The translations under genes and the position numbers were made by a program. Shown piece after piece: positions 1-8,400 of a DNA stretch of 15,420 bases. The DNA lies in NCBI GenBank assembly GCA_034437615.1, contig DAOTTW010000035.1, positions 1 through 15,420 of the forward strand. The letters run 5' to 3'. How positions within the stretch are numbered: position 1 is the stretch's first letter; each line of letters begins with the position of its first letter. Below the pieces are notes generated by a model that saw only the letters and a list, made by a program, of their open reading frames with translations, made no database searches and was not told the origin of the DNA. This DNA is from DAOTTW01 sp034437615. GTDB lineage: Bacteria; Chloroflexota; Anaerolineae; Aggregatilineales; Phototrophicaceae.

Positions 1-6
1 GGCCAT
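1..6 (-). CDS. Possible start of a downstream gene, cut by the window edge
   Basis: An ATG on the minus strand at 6-4 is preceded by an AGGGGG ribosome binding site at about 15-20, eight bases away, which is good spacing. It would begin 30 bp after the stop codon of the PIG-L-type gene, so it would be the next gene of that transcript. Only two codons (Met-Ala) are visible, so nothing can be said about the product. The call rests on the start signal alone. Confidence 0.35.
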
Positions 7-24
7 GATTTGCGCCCCCTAAGC

Positions 25-42
25 GCCTGAGCAAACTCAGGC
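25..42 (-). other. Small hairpin over the stop codon of the deacetylase gene
   Basis: GCCTGAG at 25-31 and CTCAGGC at 36-42 form a perfect 7-bp stem with a CAAA loop. The stem covers the stop codon (37-39) of the minus-strand gene. No T-run follows on the minus strand, and a likely ribosome binding site lies just beyond. It is more likely an intercistronic fold than a rho-independent terminator. Confidence 0.4.
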
Positions 43-921
43 ATATGCTTTGATTGGCTCAGCGTGTACATTTGTGAATAGATCGTGCTCATCAACGCGG
101 TTTGCTGCTGGGGCCGGGTGAATGCGCGTAAAGCCGTAATTGCCCATGACCATGCGCCGCAACCACGCGGGCATTTGCCGACTGAAGCTGCCACCGCCCT
201 GGCTTTTGTGGCAGGCGCTTGCTTCGTCCCAGGCTTCCAGGTAATCGCGGATGTCCAGCACGGTATGCGTCGGCTCCGCGTTTTCCAGCACGGCCATGAA
301 GTCGATGTCTTTATTTACACCGAGGCGGCGCGGGTCTTTGCCTTGCAAGCGCAAGCGCAGCAACTGGAACTGCAACAAGCGCTTTGGTAGCGATGTGTAA
401 TACAGCTTTTGTGGCTGATACGCGGTTGAGCCTTCGGTGATGTAGCTTGCATCGGCGGCCAGATCAAAGGCTTGCGTGGTGGCCTGTTGAATGGCGATGT
501 GATCTGGGTGGCCGTAGCCGCCGTATTTGTTGAAGGTGATGACGACCTGCGGCTGAATCTCTCGCAGCACTTTGACCACGCGGCGCGTAACGGTTTCGGG
601 GTCATTTTGCCAGTTGTACCACAGGCAGCCGGGGTCGGTGTTCTCGTGGTTGCCCATCATGCCGCTGTCTTTGTAGCCGAATTTATAGACGTGCTTGAGC
701 CGCAAGACCTCAGTCGCGCAGGCGAGTTCTGCGAGGCGCAAATCGCGGATGCTGTCGTACTGGCCCTGCATTTCCTCTGGGATGGTGCCGACATCGCCAT
801 CTGTGGCGCAAATCAGGTAGACATCCGCGCCTTCGTCAATCAGCTTTGGGATGACCCCGCCTAGACCGAAGCTCTCGTCGTCCGGGTGTGCGTAGGCGAT
901 CAATACACGGCGATCTGACAT
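37..921 (-). CDS. PIG-L/LmbE-family zinc-dependent deacetylase
   Basis: This 294-residue protein belongs to the family that removes N-acetyl groups from GlcNAc-containing small molecules or glycolipids. The family zinc site is visible: AHPDDE at residues 11-16 (His12, Asp15 as ligands; Asp14 as the likely base) and GHPDH at 137-141 (His141 as third ligand). The length and the GYKDSGMMG segment (82-90) resemble the mycothiol enzymes MshB and Mca more than the shorter bacillithiol enzyme BshB. No signal peptide is seen, so it is probably cytoplasmic. The start at 921 has only a weak GAGAG ribosome binding site. It is divergent from the DUF3048 gene across 193 bp and may be co-transcribed with a gene starting at base 6. 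Family is secure; the substrate (a thiol precursor, a conjugate or a lipid) cannot be told from sequence. Confidence 0.9.
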   Translation of the reverse strand: MSDRRVLIAYAHPDDESFGLGGVIPKLIDEGADVYLICATDGDVGTIPEEMQGQYDSIRDLRLAELACATEVLRLKHVYKFGYKDSGMMGNHENTDPGCLWYNWQNDPETVTRRVVKVLREIQPQVVITFNKYGGYGHPDHIAIQQATTQAFDLAADASYITEGSTAYQPQKLYYTSLPKRLLQFQLLRLRLQGKDPRRLGVNKDIDFMAVLENAEPTHTVLDIRDYLEAWDEASACHKSQGGGSFSRQMPAWLRRMVMGNYGFTRIHPAPAANRVDEHDLFTNVHAEPIKAYA

Positions 922-1031
922 AGTTGTTTCTCTCTATAGCTAGCGTGAAGATTGTGGTAGCACTACGCCAGTTTTCAGCGTCCACGTTTGCTTGTGGCGC
1001 TACCTGGTTCGTCCTGGATGACGCTTAGCCT

Positions 1032-1037
1032 ATTATA
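1032..1037 (-). promoter_or_regulatory. Candidate -10 box for the deacetylase gene
   Basis: The minus strand reads GGCTATAATAGG, a perfect TATAAT, about 110 bp upstream of the start at 921. No good -35 box sits at 16-18 bp (the best-spaced hexamer is GGGGAT), so the call rests on the -10 alone. The leader would be about 100 nt. Confidence 0.4.
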
Positions 1038-1083
1038 GCCAACACGTTTGAACAATCCCCTGTGCATTTTGTGAGGTGGTCAC

Positions 1084-1089
1084 TATACT
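1084..1089 (+). promoter_or_regulatory. Candidate -10 box for the DUF3048 gene
   Basis: TATACT lies 25 bp upstream of the ATG at 1115. The hexamer 17 bp further upstream, TGTGCA, matches the -35 consensus at only three positions. It would make a short leader and is divergent from the TATAAT on the other strand about 50 bp away. Confidence 0.3.
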
Positions 1090-1114
1090 ACGCCGCTGAT
1101 TTTATAACAGGTTC

Positions 1115-2524
1115 ATGAGAGCGATTGAGAACTTGATGGCAAAGATAAACACACAGACGACTCTGGGCCGCGTGCTCGCGTTGTGCATTGTGGCAACACT
1201 TGCACTTGGTTTCGGCTTGCTAGCTGGTGGTCAGACTGTCCTGGGGCAGTTCGCCACCAACACCCCGGCGGGTGAGGCAGCGCCAGAGACAGCAACCGCT
1301 TCAGAGATTATCGCGCCGAGCGCCAGCCCAACACCGGCAACGGCTGGTAGCAGCGGCGGTTCTTTATTTGCGACCAATACGCCACTCGGCCCGACAGCTA
1401 CGCCGACGAATTCACCGACGCCGACGCTGACCCCCAGCAACACGCCAACGGCGACCAGCACACCGACGAATACATCCACACCGACGGCGACGAACACGCC
1501 GACCAACACACCCAGCCCGACGCCGACCCCCAACGGGCCGTTTATCTATCCGCAGGGAGTGAATCCACTCACAGGTTTGCCATATGCAGATCAGGAAGCG
1601 CTTGAACGGCGCACGCTGATCGTCAAGGTGTCGAACTTCCCGCCGTTGGTGCGGCCACAGCACGGCGTAAATGCCGCTGATCTCGTCTATGAATATGAAG
1701 CAGAGGGCGGTGTGACGCGCTTTGCGGCGCTGTTTCGCTCGAATGCACCGGAGCGCGTCGGTTCGATTCGGAGTGCGCGCCTGCTGGATATGGAACTCGT
1801 GACGATGTATCAGGCGTTGCTTGCGTATTCGGGCACGAGTGAGCCGATCAATCAACTGCTGTTCGATTCGGATTTTGCGTTTCAGTTGCTCTCGCCTGCG
1901 ATTGGCGATAACTGCGCTGAAGCGGGCTTTTGCCGCTTCCCGGATGAGGGCAAGGCGTTTGAGCATACGCTATTTGGGGATACGACAAAGATGTGGGAGC
2001 GTGCCGAGGCGCGTGGCGTAAACACGGGCTATATTGCGCGTGGCTTTGCCTTCAGCCCGACGCCGGATGCAGGCGGCGCAGCGACGCGGGATGTCTCACT
2101 CGATTGGTATGGGCAGACGGATGCACGCTGGCAATATGACGCCGAAAGCGGCCAATATCTGCGCTATACCGATGGTGAAGCCCACTATGATGCTGCTGAT
2201 GGTCAGCAACTCTATGCCGATAACCTCGTAATTTTGGTTGCGCCGCATGAACGCCGCCCTGATTTGTTCCCGCCGGGTGCGGATTATGAATCGCTCGAAG
2301 TGCAATTGTGGGATCAGGGCCGTGCAATTCTGATACGCGATGGGCAAGCCTATCAGGGCTTTTGGCGGCGTCAGAACCGCAACCCCGGCAGTGCGCTGCA
2401 ACTGATCTACGGTGATAACACGCCGATGATGATGAAACCGGGCCGCACGTGGGTCTCTATCATGCGTGGTTTTGGCGATGTCAGCCTGTCAGCAGCGTTG
2501 CAGGATGTGGCATCTAGCGGCTAA
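1115..2524 (+). CDS. Secreted DUF3048 (YerB-like) protein with Thr/Pro linker
   Basis: The 469-residue protein has three parts. Residues about 17-45 are a hydrophobic segment ending TVLGQ, a signal peptide or single anchor. Residues about 46-140 are low-complexity, mostly repeated T-P-T/N-T-P units, with FATNTP at 46-51 and again at 85-90. From about 147 a DUF3048 domain follows: NPLTGLPY, then RPQHGVNAADLVYEYEAEGG, then GSIRSAR, all typical of the YerB-like family. It is probably held outside the membrane on an extended stalk. The biochemical function of DUF3048 is not established. An alternative ATG at 1136 (MAKINTQ) would shorten the N-terminus by seven residues and has a GAG six bases upstream; the start is uncertain between the two. 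The gene stands alone and converges on the mannosidase locus. Confidence 0.88.
   Translation: MRAIENLMAKINTQTTLGRVLALCIVATLALGFGLLAGGQTVLGQFATNTPAGEAAPETATASEIIAPSASPTPATAGSSGGSLFATNTPLGPTATPTNSPTPTLTPSNTPTATSTPTNTSTPTATNTPTNTPSPTPTPNGPFIYPQGVNPLTGLPYADQEALERRTLIVKVSNFPPLVRPQHGVNAADLVYEYEAEGGVTRFAALFRSNAPERVGSIRSARLLDMELVTMYQALLAYSGTSEPINQLLFDSDFAFQLLSPAIGDNCAEAGFCRFPDEGKAFEHTLFGDTTKMWERAEARGVNTGYIARGFAFSPTPDAGGAATRDVSLDWYGQTDARWQYDAESGQYLRYTDGEAHYDAADGQQLYADNLVILVAPHERRPDLFPPGADYESLEVQLWDQGRAILIRDGQAYQGFWRRQNRNPGSALQLIYGDNTPMMMKPGRTWVSIMRGFGDVSLSAALQDVASSG
1381..1533 (+). repeat. Low-complexity Thr/Pro-coding repeat
   Basis: Short imperfect ACGCCGACG/ACACCGACG-like units repeat through this stretch and encode the Thr/Pro stalk of the DUF3048 protein. 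Such DNA can change length by slippage. It produces a spurious Val/Gly-rich open frame on the other strand. Confidence 0.7.
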
Positions 2525-2530
2525 GCATAT

Positions 2531-2714
2531 GTAACTACTCAGGCCAGTCTGTGTGTGTCGCCACTGGCTAAAGCCAGCGGCTGCCGCAGGGCCAACCCCC
2601 CTGAAGGGGGCTATTGCAGGGTGCATACAGCCTGCTTGAGCAGGCTTGTCGGTACCGGAGCCGGACGTTTTAACGTCTGGCGACTGAGCATGGGACACGT
2701 ACCTGAGTAGTTAC
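2531..2714. mobile_element. MITE-like 184-bp element: terminal inverted repeats around a hairpin array
   Basis: GTAACTACTCAGG at 2531-2543 and its exact complement CCTGAGTAGTTAC at 2702-2714 bound a non-coding segment. Inside are successive hairpins: 2564-2577 (CTGGCT/AGCCAG, extendable with one mismatch), 2597-2610 (CCCCC-TGAA-GGGGG), 2630-2645 (GCCTGCT-TG-AGCAGGC), and 2660-2681 (a 10-bp stem with one G-T pair around GTTTTAAC). It sits 6 bp after the stop of the plus-strand gene and 7 bp from the stop of the minus-strand gene, so it fills the convergent gap and could stop transcription both ways. The first 12 bases recur at 15382-15393. No target-site duplication is evident next to the ends. 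It has no room for a transposase, so it would need one in trans. Confidence 0.75.
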
Positions 2715-2721
2715 TTCGCCT

Positions 2722-5355
2722 TTAATGTGTTTTGAGTAGCAAAATAGCCACACGGCGGGCCGGGACCTCAAGTGTAACGACACCAGCTTTTACTGGAAGG
2801 GCTTCAACGGGCTGACCGAACAGGTCACACTGATGCGCTGCTGCGATCTTCAACAGTCCTGAGAGGATTTGCGCGGTTTGCTGATTATCGCTGGCGTTGA
2901 TGAGGCGCAGCAAAATGCCATCATGTTCAGGGCTGTGCAGCATGTGCAAGGTCTCGATGGGGGCTACTGGCAACTCAAGCAACGTTCCTTCCTGCGGCAA
3001 TGCTGCGGAGTTCGCTTTGGGTTCGCCCATGTGCTGGAGTATCGGCTGTGCGGCCATGGCTTCAAGGCCGAAACGATGGGCGCGATTCTCGTCAAATTCG
3101 CCATCATGCGGCAGCATACGATAGCGAGCCGATACGCGGCCTGGTTGATGAGCGCGAAAATTGGTTTCCCAGTAGTTATTTGCTATCCAGCCGAGTAGTG
3201 TGGCACGCTCTAGCTTGAACTCGCGCTGGAAATCGCCGAAATGAAAACCGCCGAACTGAACCAGTGGGTTATCTGGTGTGGCAACGGTGACACCGCGCTC
3301 GCCATTCGAGAAATCGACCCAGCCCTGCACTGTAAAGTAATCTCGGCAGACGCCAGGTAGTTGCTCCTCACCTGCGACGACGGACTGAGGACCGAGGTCA
3401 TAGCGTGTAGTTGCCTCTGGTACATTGAATGGGAAAGCGAGATAGGTCGCTTCTGGATGAGTGTTCAGACTCATGTTGAAAACCGCAGAAAACTCAATGT
3501 AATCAGCATAATTGGGCAGGAATGTGCGTTGTATCAGGTCACCTGCAACACCGGGGGCTTCCAGGGTTTGCACGACCATGAGGCCATCAATACGTCGCTG
3601 CACCTCATGTTTGATCACCCGTGTTGGACCAGATCGCTTTGCGTGCCACCCCCGTTGCCAACCTGGGGGAATTTCTGCAAGATCCGCGTGCCACTCCTGG
3701 TGGAAAAGCCGCTGCCGGGGCCATGTTGCGTTTTCGTCGGCTACACATTCGTGGACAAACCCGTTCATAGGTATAGATGACATGTGGTCAACCAATTCCC
3801 AATCGAGGGATTTGTCGTATATCGACATGATGCCACCTGTATCACGGTTAAAGGTCACGTGATAACGATGGTTCTCGACTGTGGCATCAGATGATGCCTT
3901 GAATGTCGGCTTTGCTAGGTCATCTCGTTTAATGACCTTGTAGCCCAGGGGTGGCAACTCAGTTGGTGGCAACACAAAGCGATCCTGATCGCCCCAGAAG
4001 TCGTTATTCACCACACTACTACGATCTTGATGATGCCTGCCTGCTGTAGTGTCTTCTGGCACACCACGCGGATTGAGGACGAAGAAAGGCACGTCGCCAG
4101 TCACCTTTCGTGCCCAGGGCAATGAATTGAAGACGAGCAAATCGTCGCTAGTCACTGACCCGACCTGCTGAGCAAAATCTGCTAACGCATCACGTTGCAA
4201 CAACAAGCTCAGGCTACGTGTTGTATAGGCATAATGCGCCTTATGGTGCCATTGTGAGGCAGTATCTTCACTCTGCGGATCGAGGATCGCAATATCAGCG
4301 CCCCAGGTATGTTCATCCCAGAGGGTTAACGACTCCCAGGCTTTTTCACGATGCCGTTCAAAGCTGGTAGCTGCCCATGTTGTTGTCTGGGTAACGGCTC
4401 TCAGCGTAGCGTAGATGGCGTCTGCATGGCGCAGACGCACCCGACTGGCTCGATTGATCGTTTGCTCTCGTGCTGTACTGATGCTGCCAAAGTTCCAGTA
4501 ATCTGTCCAATCACCACGCAGTGTTTGCAGTGAATCTGTATACTTCTGAACGGCTGCCCACCACATGCGAGGTGTCGCCAGCACGATACGCGGGGATTTG
4601 CCTGACGCGTTCCAGAAGTCAATGAAGGGTGTGAAGTCAAAAACGCTGCCGTTATCGCCATATGGATGAAAGCTCTGCAACAGCAGAATCGGCAACGGAT
4701 AGCCAATGTCGTCCAGATACGCTTGCAAACGCGGTAGACGCACATGTTCCAGGTCCTCTGCATCACGCCCGATACCTTCGCGCCATCCTTTGTCATAGGG
4801 CCAACCGTTGTTTACGGGCAGCTTGCGGCCTGACGGGCCTTGCCAGAGGAACGGGAGAGGGCGCGGTTGTACGGCCCCACCAAAATGCGTATTGATCGCC
4901 ATTGTAAACCCTTTGATGCCGAGGTCGAGCAGCAGATCAACCAGCGGCCAGTTCTGGCCATTTACATCACAATTCATGGCGTGTTCGACCCGAAAACCGT
5001 AGACATTGCGCAGGGTATCTATGAATTGAAAGGTCTCGATGAACTGATCTGTATCCAATAAGGGCGTCAGGTTTGCGAACATTGCGGTAACTTCGATGCG
5101 TCCAGCCTTTTCCATCGCCCGAAAGCGTTCGATTTCCTGGTCTGTTGCATTTTGCAGCCACCGCTTCAAAACGGACGTTGTTTCAACTGTCCAACGGAGC
5201 GCACCATCCGAGTCCTGTTCGGCGTATTTTTCCGCCATACGGAGCGCTTCATCAATGAAACGTGTTTGCAGGTCCCATACAATCGGTTGGTCGTGTGTGT
5301 ATCCGACATCCGTGTGGCTATGGTGGATCAGGTAAATGGTTTCCAGTTTGGGCAT
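2722..5355 (-). CDS. Divergent GH38-like glycoside hydrolase
   Basis: This 877-residue protein has the N-terminal fold signature of the GH38 alpha-mannosidase superfamily in a divergent form. HSHTDVGYT (12-20) supplies the His14/Asp16 metal-ligand pair. NCDVNGQNWP (128-137) aligns with the nucleophile motif, with Asp130 as the likely nucleophile. The region that usually carries the last zinc ligand (ELHRGT in the neighbour) reads DYWNFG at 285-290, so that His is absent; His349 in DEHTWGA could substitute. The last third is a beta-rich C-terminal region. Similar proteins are often annotated as DUF5054 or glycosyl hydrolase-related. There is no signal peptide, so it is presumably cytoplasmic. 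It is the last gene of the locus, 78 bp after the canonical mannosidase, with only a weak GGGA nine bases from the ATG. Family membership is firm; substrate and active-site chemistry are inferred. Confidence 0.85.
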   Translation of the reverse strand: MPKLETIYLIHHSHTDVGYTHDQPIVWDLQTRFIDEALRMAEKYAEQDSDGALRWTVETTSVLKRWLQNATDQEIERFRAMEKAGRIEVTAMFANLTPLLDTDQFIETFQFIDTLRNVYGFRVEHAMNCDVNGQNWPLVDLLLDLGIKGFTMAINTHFGGAVQPRPLPFLWQGPSGRKLPVNNGWPYDKGWREGIGRDAEDLEHVRLPRLQAYLDDIGYPLPILLLQSFHPYGDNGSVFDFTPFIDFWNASGKSPRIVLATPRMWWAAVQKYTDSLQTLRGDWTDYWNFGSISTAREQTINRASRVRLRHADAIYATLRAVTQTTTWAATSFERHREKAWESLTLWDEHTWGADIAILDPQSEDTASQWHHKAHYAYTTRSLSLLLQRDALADFAQQVGSVTSDDLLVFNSLPWARKVTGDVPFFVLNPRGVPEDTTAGRHHQDRSSVVNNDFWGDQDRFVLPPTELPPLGYKVIKRDDLAKPTFKASSDATVENHRYHVTFNRDTGGIMSIYDKSLDWELVDHMSSIPMNGFVHECVADENATWPRQRLFHQEWHADLAEIPPGWQRGWHAKRSGPTRVIKHEVQRRIDGLMVVQTLEAPGVAGDLIQRTFLPNYADYIEFSAVFNMSLNTHPEATYLAFPFNVPEATTRYDLGPQSVVAGEEQLPGVCRDYFTVQGWVDFSNGERGVTVATPDNPLVQFGGFHFGDFQREFKLERATLLGWIANNYWETNFRAHQPGRVSARYRMLPHDGEFDENRAHRFGLEAMAAQPILQHMGEPKANSAALPQEGTLLELPVAPIETLHMLHSPEHDGILLRLINASDNQQTAQILSGLLKIAAAHQCDLFGQPVEALPVKAGVVTLEVPARRVAILLLKTH

Positions 5356-5395
5356 GTTTTTTGTTCCCAGGCCAAGTTTAGGTATGTGGGTAATG

Positions 5396-5418
5396 GGGTA
5401 GCGGATAGCTCGCTACCC
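5396..5418 (-). other. Intercistronic hairpin between the two hydrolase genes
   Basis: GGGTAGCG at 5396-5403 and CGCTACCC at 5411-5418 pair perfectly over 8 bp around a 7-nt loop, in the 78-bp gap between the two minus-strand hydrolases. No T-run follows on the minus strand, so it is a better fit for an mRNA-stabilising or partial attenuating fold than a terminator. Confidence 0.5.
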
Positions 5419-5433
5419 GTAGGGATTGGAACG

Positions 5434-8400
5434 TTAAGCAGGGACAAGCCTCAGTGTCGCGATTTGATAGGGTCGTACGGTTAAGCTGATGCTGTTATCC
5501 GTCGTCTCAAGTTGTGCTTCGTCTTCTTCAAGCAGGTTGCAGTGGTAGGCTGCTTTGAGGTCAAAACCGGCTTTGATGGTCACGGGGCCACGATTGCGCT
5601 CGTTCTCGTATAGCCGGACGATGATGCCGTTGCCGTCTTCGGCCTGTTTGATCGTCTCGACAATAACATTCGGACGATTGACGGTAATCAGGCTCTGTGC
5701 GCCGGCGTTACCGTTCGCCTCTGTCACTGTCCTCAGGATGACAGGATCGTTCAGATCATAAGCCTGTTCTGCTACACCATTGCGCCAATCGGCGGTGTGC
5801 GGCAGTAGGCTGTACGTCATGATATGCTCGCCCTGGTCGGCCTGTGGATCGGGCATCGTTGCGCTTTTCAACAACGAAAGGCGCATGACATTATCATAAA
5901 TGTCGTAGCCGTACTTTGAGTCATTCAGCAACGCGACCCCATAATTCCCCTCGCTGAGATCAGCCCATTTTTGTGCCGCAGTTTCGAATGCGCCCCAGTC
6001 CCATGACGTGTTGCGGTGTGTGGTGCGTTCTACATTGCCCCATTGGATGTCAAAGGTTGCGGTTGGGCTGAGGATGTCTACCGGGAACGCCACCTTGAGC
6101 AGGATATGCTGTTCGTGCCAATCAACGTTGGTGGCAAAGTCGATGCGTTTGCTGTTGTGATATACGTAAATTGTCTGTGTGATGCTGCTGCTACGGTAAC
6201 GCCGCTTCACCCGCAAAGCAGCCCGCAGCGGCCCTGTCTCAACAAGCTTGATGGCCTCCACGCCTTCAATTTTCTCAACGCGGTCATCGTAGAAAATATC
6301 CACATCCCAGGCATCCCACGCCATCGGGCGATCTTCCATGCCAAGCAGTTGATTGCCGACCTGACCAGCGGCCAGGACTTCGCGCTCGGCATCTTTATCA
6401 TAAATGCTGCTGATGTCGCCATTTTTTGCAAACGTATAGCGGATCAGATCGTTTTCGATGATGACCTGTTCGGCGGTCTCGGTTGCTGCAAGGGTGGTGC
6501 TGTTGTCTGCGCTATCACCAGTGGTCAAGGGTAAGACGGAGAAAGCAGGCAGCCCCGGCAAGTCAATCAAGGTTCCGTTTTCAACCTGCTGCAACTTCAG
6601 GGGTGTGTTGCTGCGCGTATCCACCAATCCGCCAGGCGGCTTACCTGCCAGGACGCCGATCCGTGTGCCCGCAAATGTGGTGGGGTTGATTGCCAAGACC
6701 TGTGTTCCAGAGGGTGCGTTTTTGGCAAGCGCGTTAATGGCTTCATCGCGGGCCATTTCCGCCAATCGGCGTACATGGGCGTAGTCGGCGTTGCTATCGA
6801 CGTAAACGGGCGTGATAGATGATCCCGGCAGGATGTCGTGGAATTGATTCAGGCAGACGAGTTCCCAAGCTTTGTTAAAGGCCTCTGTTGGATAACTGTA
6901 GTCCGTTAATTGCGCTGCCATCGTCGCCAGAAACTCTGCATCATGCAGCAGGAACTCGCTCTTGCGGTTGTGCCATTTCGTGCGAGCCTGACTCGTTAAC
7001 GTGCCACGATGCAGTTCAAGGTAGAATTCCCCATTCCAGGTGGGCAGGTGGTCGCCAGCGGATGCCAGTGCTCGATCCATGAATTCACGCACCGTCCCTG
7101 GGCGTACTCTTGGGGCACCTGGCATACTCTGGAAGCTGTGTACGTTCTCGATCATTTCACGGGTTGGGCCACCGCCACCATCACCATACCCATACGCGAT
7201 GATTAGTTCGTTGTAAGCGTCCTTCTGGCGGAAGTTCTCCCAGGTCCCCATGACCTCTTGACCGCTGACTGTGGCATTGTAGGTGGTCGAATACGGTAGC
7301 AGTTCGCTGCCTAACGGCGTTGTCAGGAAGTGGGTCAGCACCTTAGTGCCATCAATACCCTGCCACCAGGTAAACTGGTGCGGCATCTGGTTATACTGGT
7401 TCCAACTCATCTTGTGTGTGATGAAGTAATCCATCCCTGCTTGTTTAATCAACTGGGGCAGTGCCCAACTGTAGCCAAATGTATCCGGCAGCCACAAGAC
7501 AGGTGTGTCAACATCACCGAAGTTCTCTCGAAAGTAGCGCCTGCCGAGGAGGAACTGCCGTGCAAGCGACTCTGGCCCGGTGGCATTGCAATCCGGCTCG
7601 ACCCAGGTGCCGCCCATAATCTCCCAGCGGCCTTCTTTAACGCGCTGCTTGATGCCTTCGAAGATTTCCGGGGCGTTTTGTTGCGTATATTTGTAAAGTT
7701 GTGGCTGGCTTTGTGAAAAGTGATAATCCGGGTATTGTTCCATCAAGCGCAGCACGTTGCTGAAGGTCCGCTCACATTTGCGCCGCGTATGCGCGAGTTG
7801 CCACAACCACGCCACATCAATATGGGCGTGCCCGATGCCGATTATGTTCACGTCCAGGGGGTCTCCGGCCTGGGCTAAGCCTTGTACAAGTGTGTCTAGC
7901 GCCGGCTGAACGCTATCGTAGAAGGCGGATGTACCCAACGGATCACGTGTATCCAGCACGTTGAAGGCGGCATCAAGTACGTTCAGGATGCGTCCTTTGG
8001 CTGGGTGATTGTCGTCTAGCAGGCGGGCAATTTCCAGCGCAATGCGGACGCGTGCGATGAAGTCTCGTGTTGGTTGGTGCACCTGAACGACAGCGCATTG
8101 CCTCATGAAGAGCTTGGTCATTGGCTCGTCTGTGCCGAAGCCGCCAATTCCCGTCCAGCCATGCAGGGCTAATTCGTGCGTGTTGCCATCTTTAACCGCT
8201 TCGGGTAGCAGGATCTCATGATGATGCCGATCCGCAGAAGCGTAGGCTTTGCCATTGATGTAGGCCAGGGCCTCTGGGTGACTGAAATCGCCTGCATCAC
8301 CGAGCGGCAAATAGAGGGCGATGGGCGCGTCGCTGTCCCAGTCTGTCGGGACTTCAAAGGACGAGCGCATGATGAAATCTGTGAACCAGGTGCCCCAGTA

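Noticed and set aside
1231..1533. Val/Gly-rich open frame on the minus strand
   Set aside because: It is the complement of the Thr/Pro-coding repeat in the DUF3048 gene; the GVGV pattern is a by-product of the ACN CCN codons.
2531..2714. Match to the HEARO/OMEGA-type RNA class
   Set aside because: The hairpin order and the inverted-repeat ends do not obviously resemble it, and no nuclease gene is nearby. Left unassigned.
2525..2721. Target-site duplication around the inverted-repeat element
   Set aside because: The left flank GCATAT and right flank TTCGCC share no direct repeat, so no duplication can be claimed.
3361..3780. 139-codon plus-strand frame inside the divergent GH38-like gene, and similar frames in the mannosidase
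   Set aside because: They are antisense to genes with clear protein-family signatures and have no recognisable product or start signal.
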